Position numbers and translations under genes: made by a program. From assembly GCA_052143655.1 (NCBI GenBank), contig JBKQSL010000160.1, forward strand, positions 1-20,134: 20,134 bases of DNA, given 5' to 3'. The stretch comes from CAVSUR01 sp052143655. Lineage in GTDB: Bacteria; Actinomycetota; Actinomycetes; Streptosporangiales; Streptosporangiaceae. This document shows, piece by piece, positions 20,134 to 20,134 of this stretch. The notes beneath the pieces were generated by a model. It was not told the DNA's origin, made no database searches, and saw only the letters and a program-made list of their open reading frames with translations. Positions within the stretch are counted from its first letter, which is position 1, and each line of letters begins with the position of its first letter.

Positions 20134-20134
20134 C

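Overview
The window is a chromosomal segment of a very GC-rich actinomycete, probably from the Streptosporangiales/Streptomycetales side of Actinomycetota. The grounds are the uniform GC bias at third codon positions, frequent GTG/TTG starts, leaderless-type promoters, an F420-type luciferase-like oxidoreductase, an actinobacterial-type phosphofructokinase and a PimB'-like mannosyltransferase. No rRNA, tRNA, insertion sequence, phage gene or CRISPR array was seen. This is mostly core metabolism rather than an island.

Region 1 (1-2567, + strand): the 3' part of endonuclease IV (nfo), then a compact leader region, a type I-beta DAHP synthase (first step of aromatic amino acid synthesis) and a SAM methyltransferase. 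The leader holds a 24-codon peptide with the run Tyr-Trp-Phe-Phe-Phe-Gly-Tyr, followed by a strong intrinsic terminator and a possible antiterminator pairing. It looks like a ribosome-mediated attenuator sensing all three aromatic amino acids, and is the most interesting signal here.

Region 2 (2561-9244): a small degenerate tandem repeat, an F420-type LLM oxidoreductase (-), a secreted protein with seven propeller-like repeats (+), a zinc-ribbon membrane protein with an internal 9-residue repeat (+), a frameshifted MATE transporter with no normal start codon (-), and directly before it a GT-C type membrane glycosyltransferase (-).

Region 3 (9388-14465): a phosphofructokinase with the residues expected of a PPi-dependent enzyme (-), an Est30-like esterase (+), a small two-helix membrane protein (+), and a minus-strand overlapping set running SRPBCC protein, Cys-motif/PAGSAP-repeat protein, ROK glucokinase. 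Glucokinase and phosphofructokinase together supply upper glycolysis.

Region 4 (14664-20133): FadD15-like acyl-CoA ligase (+), PimB'-like mannosyltransferase (-), NlpC/P60 peptidoglycan hydrolase (-) behind a c-di-AMP (ydaO/yuaA-type) riboswitch with a readable promoter, and a divergent DnaQ-like exonuclease (+) with a leaderless-type start. From memory, this order parallels the Rv2185c-Rv2191 region of Mycobacterium tuberculosis. It groups lipid activation, PIM mannosylation and wall hydrolysis in what looks like an envelope-related locus.
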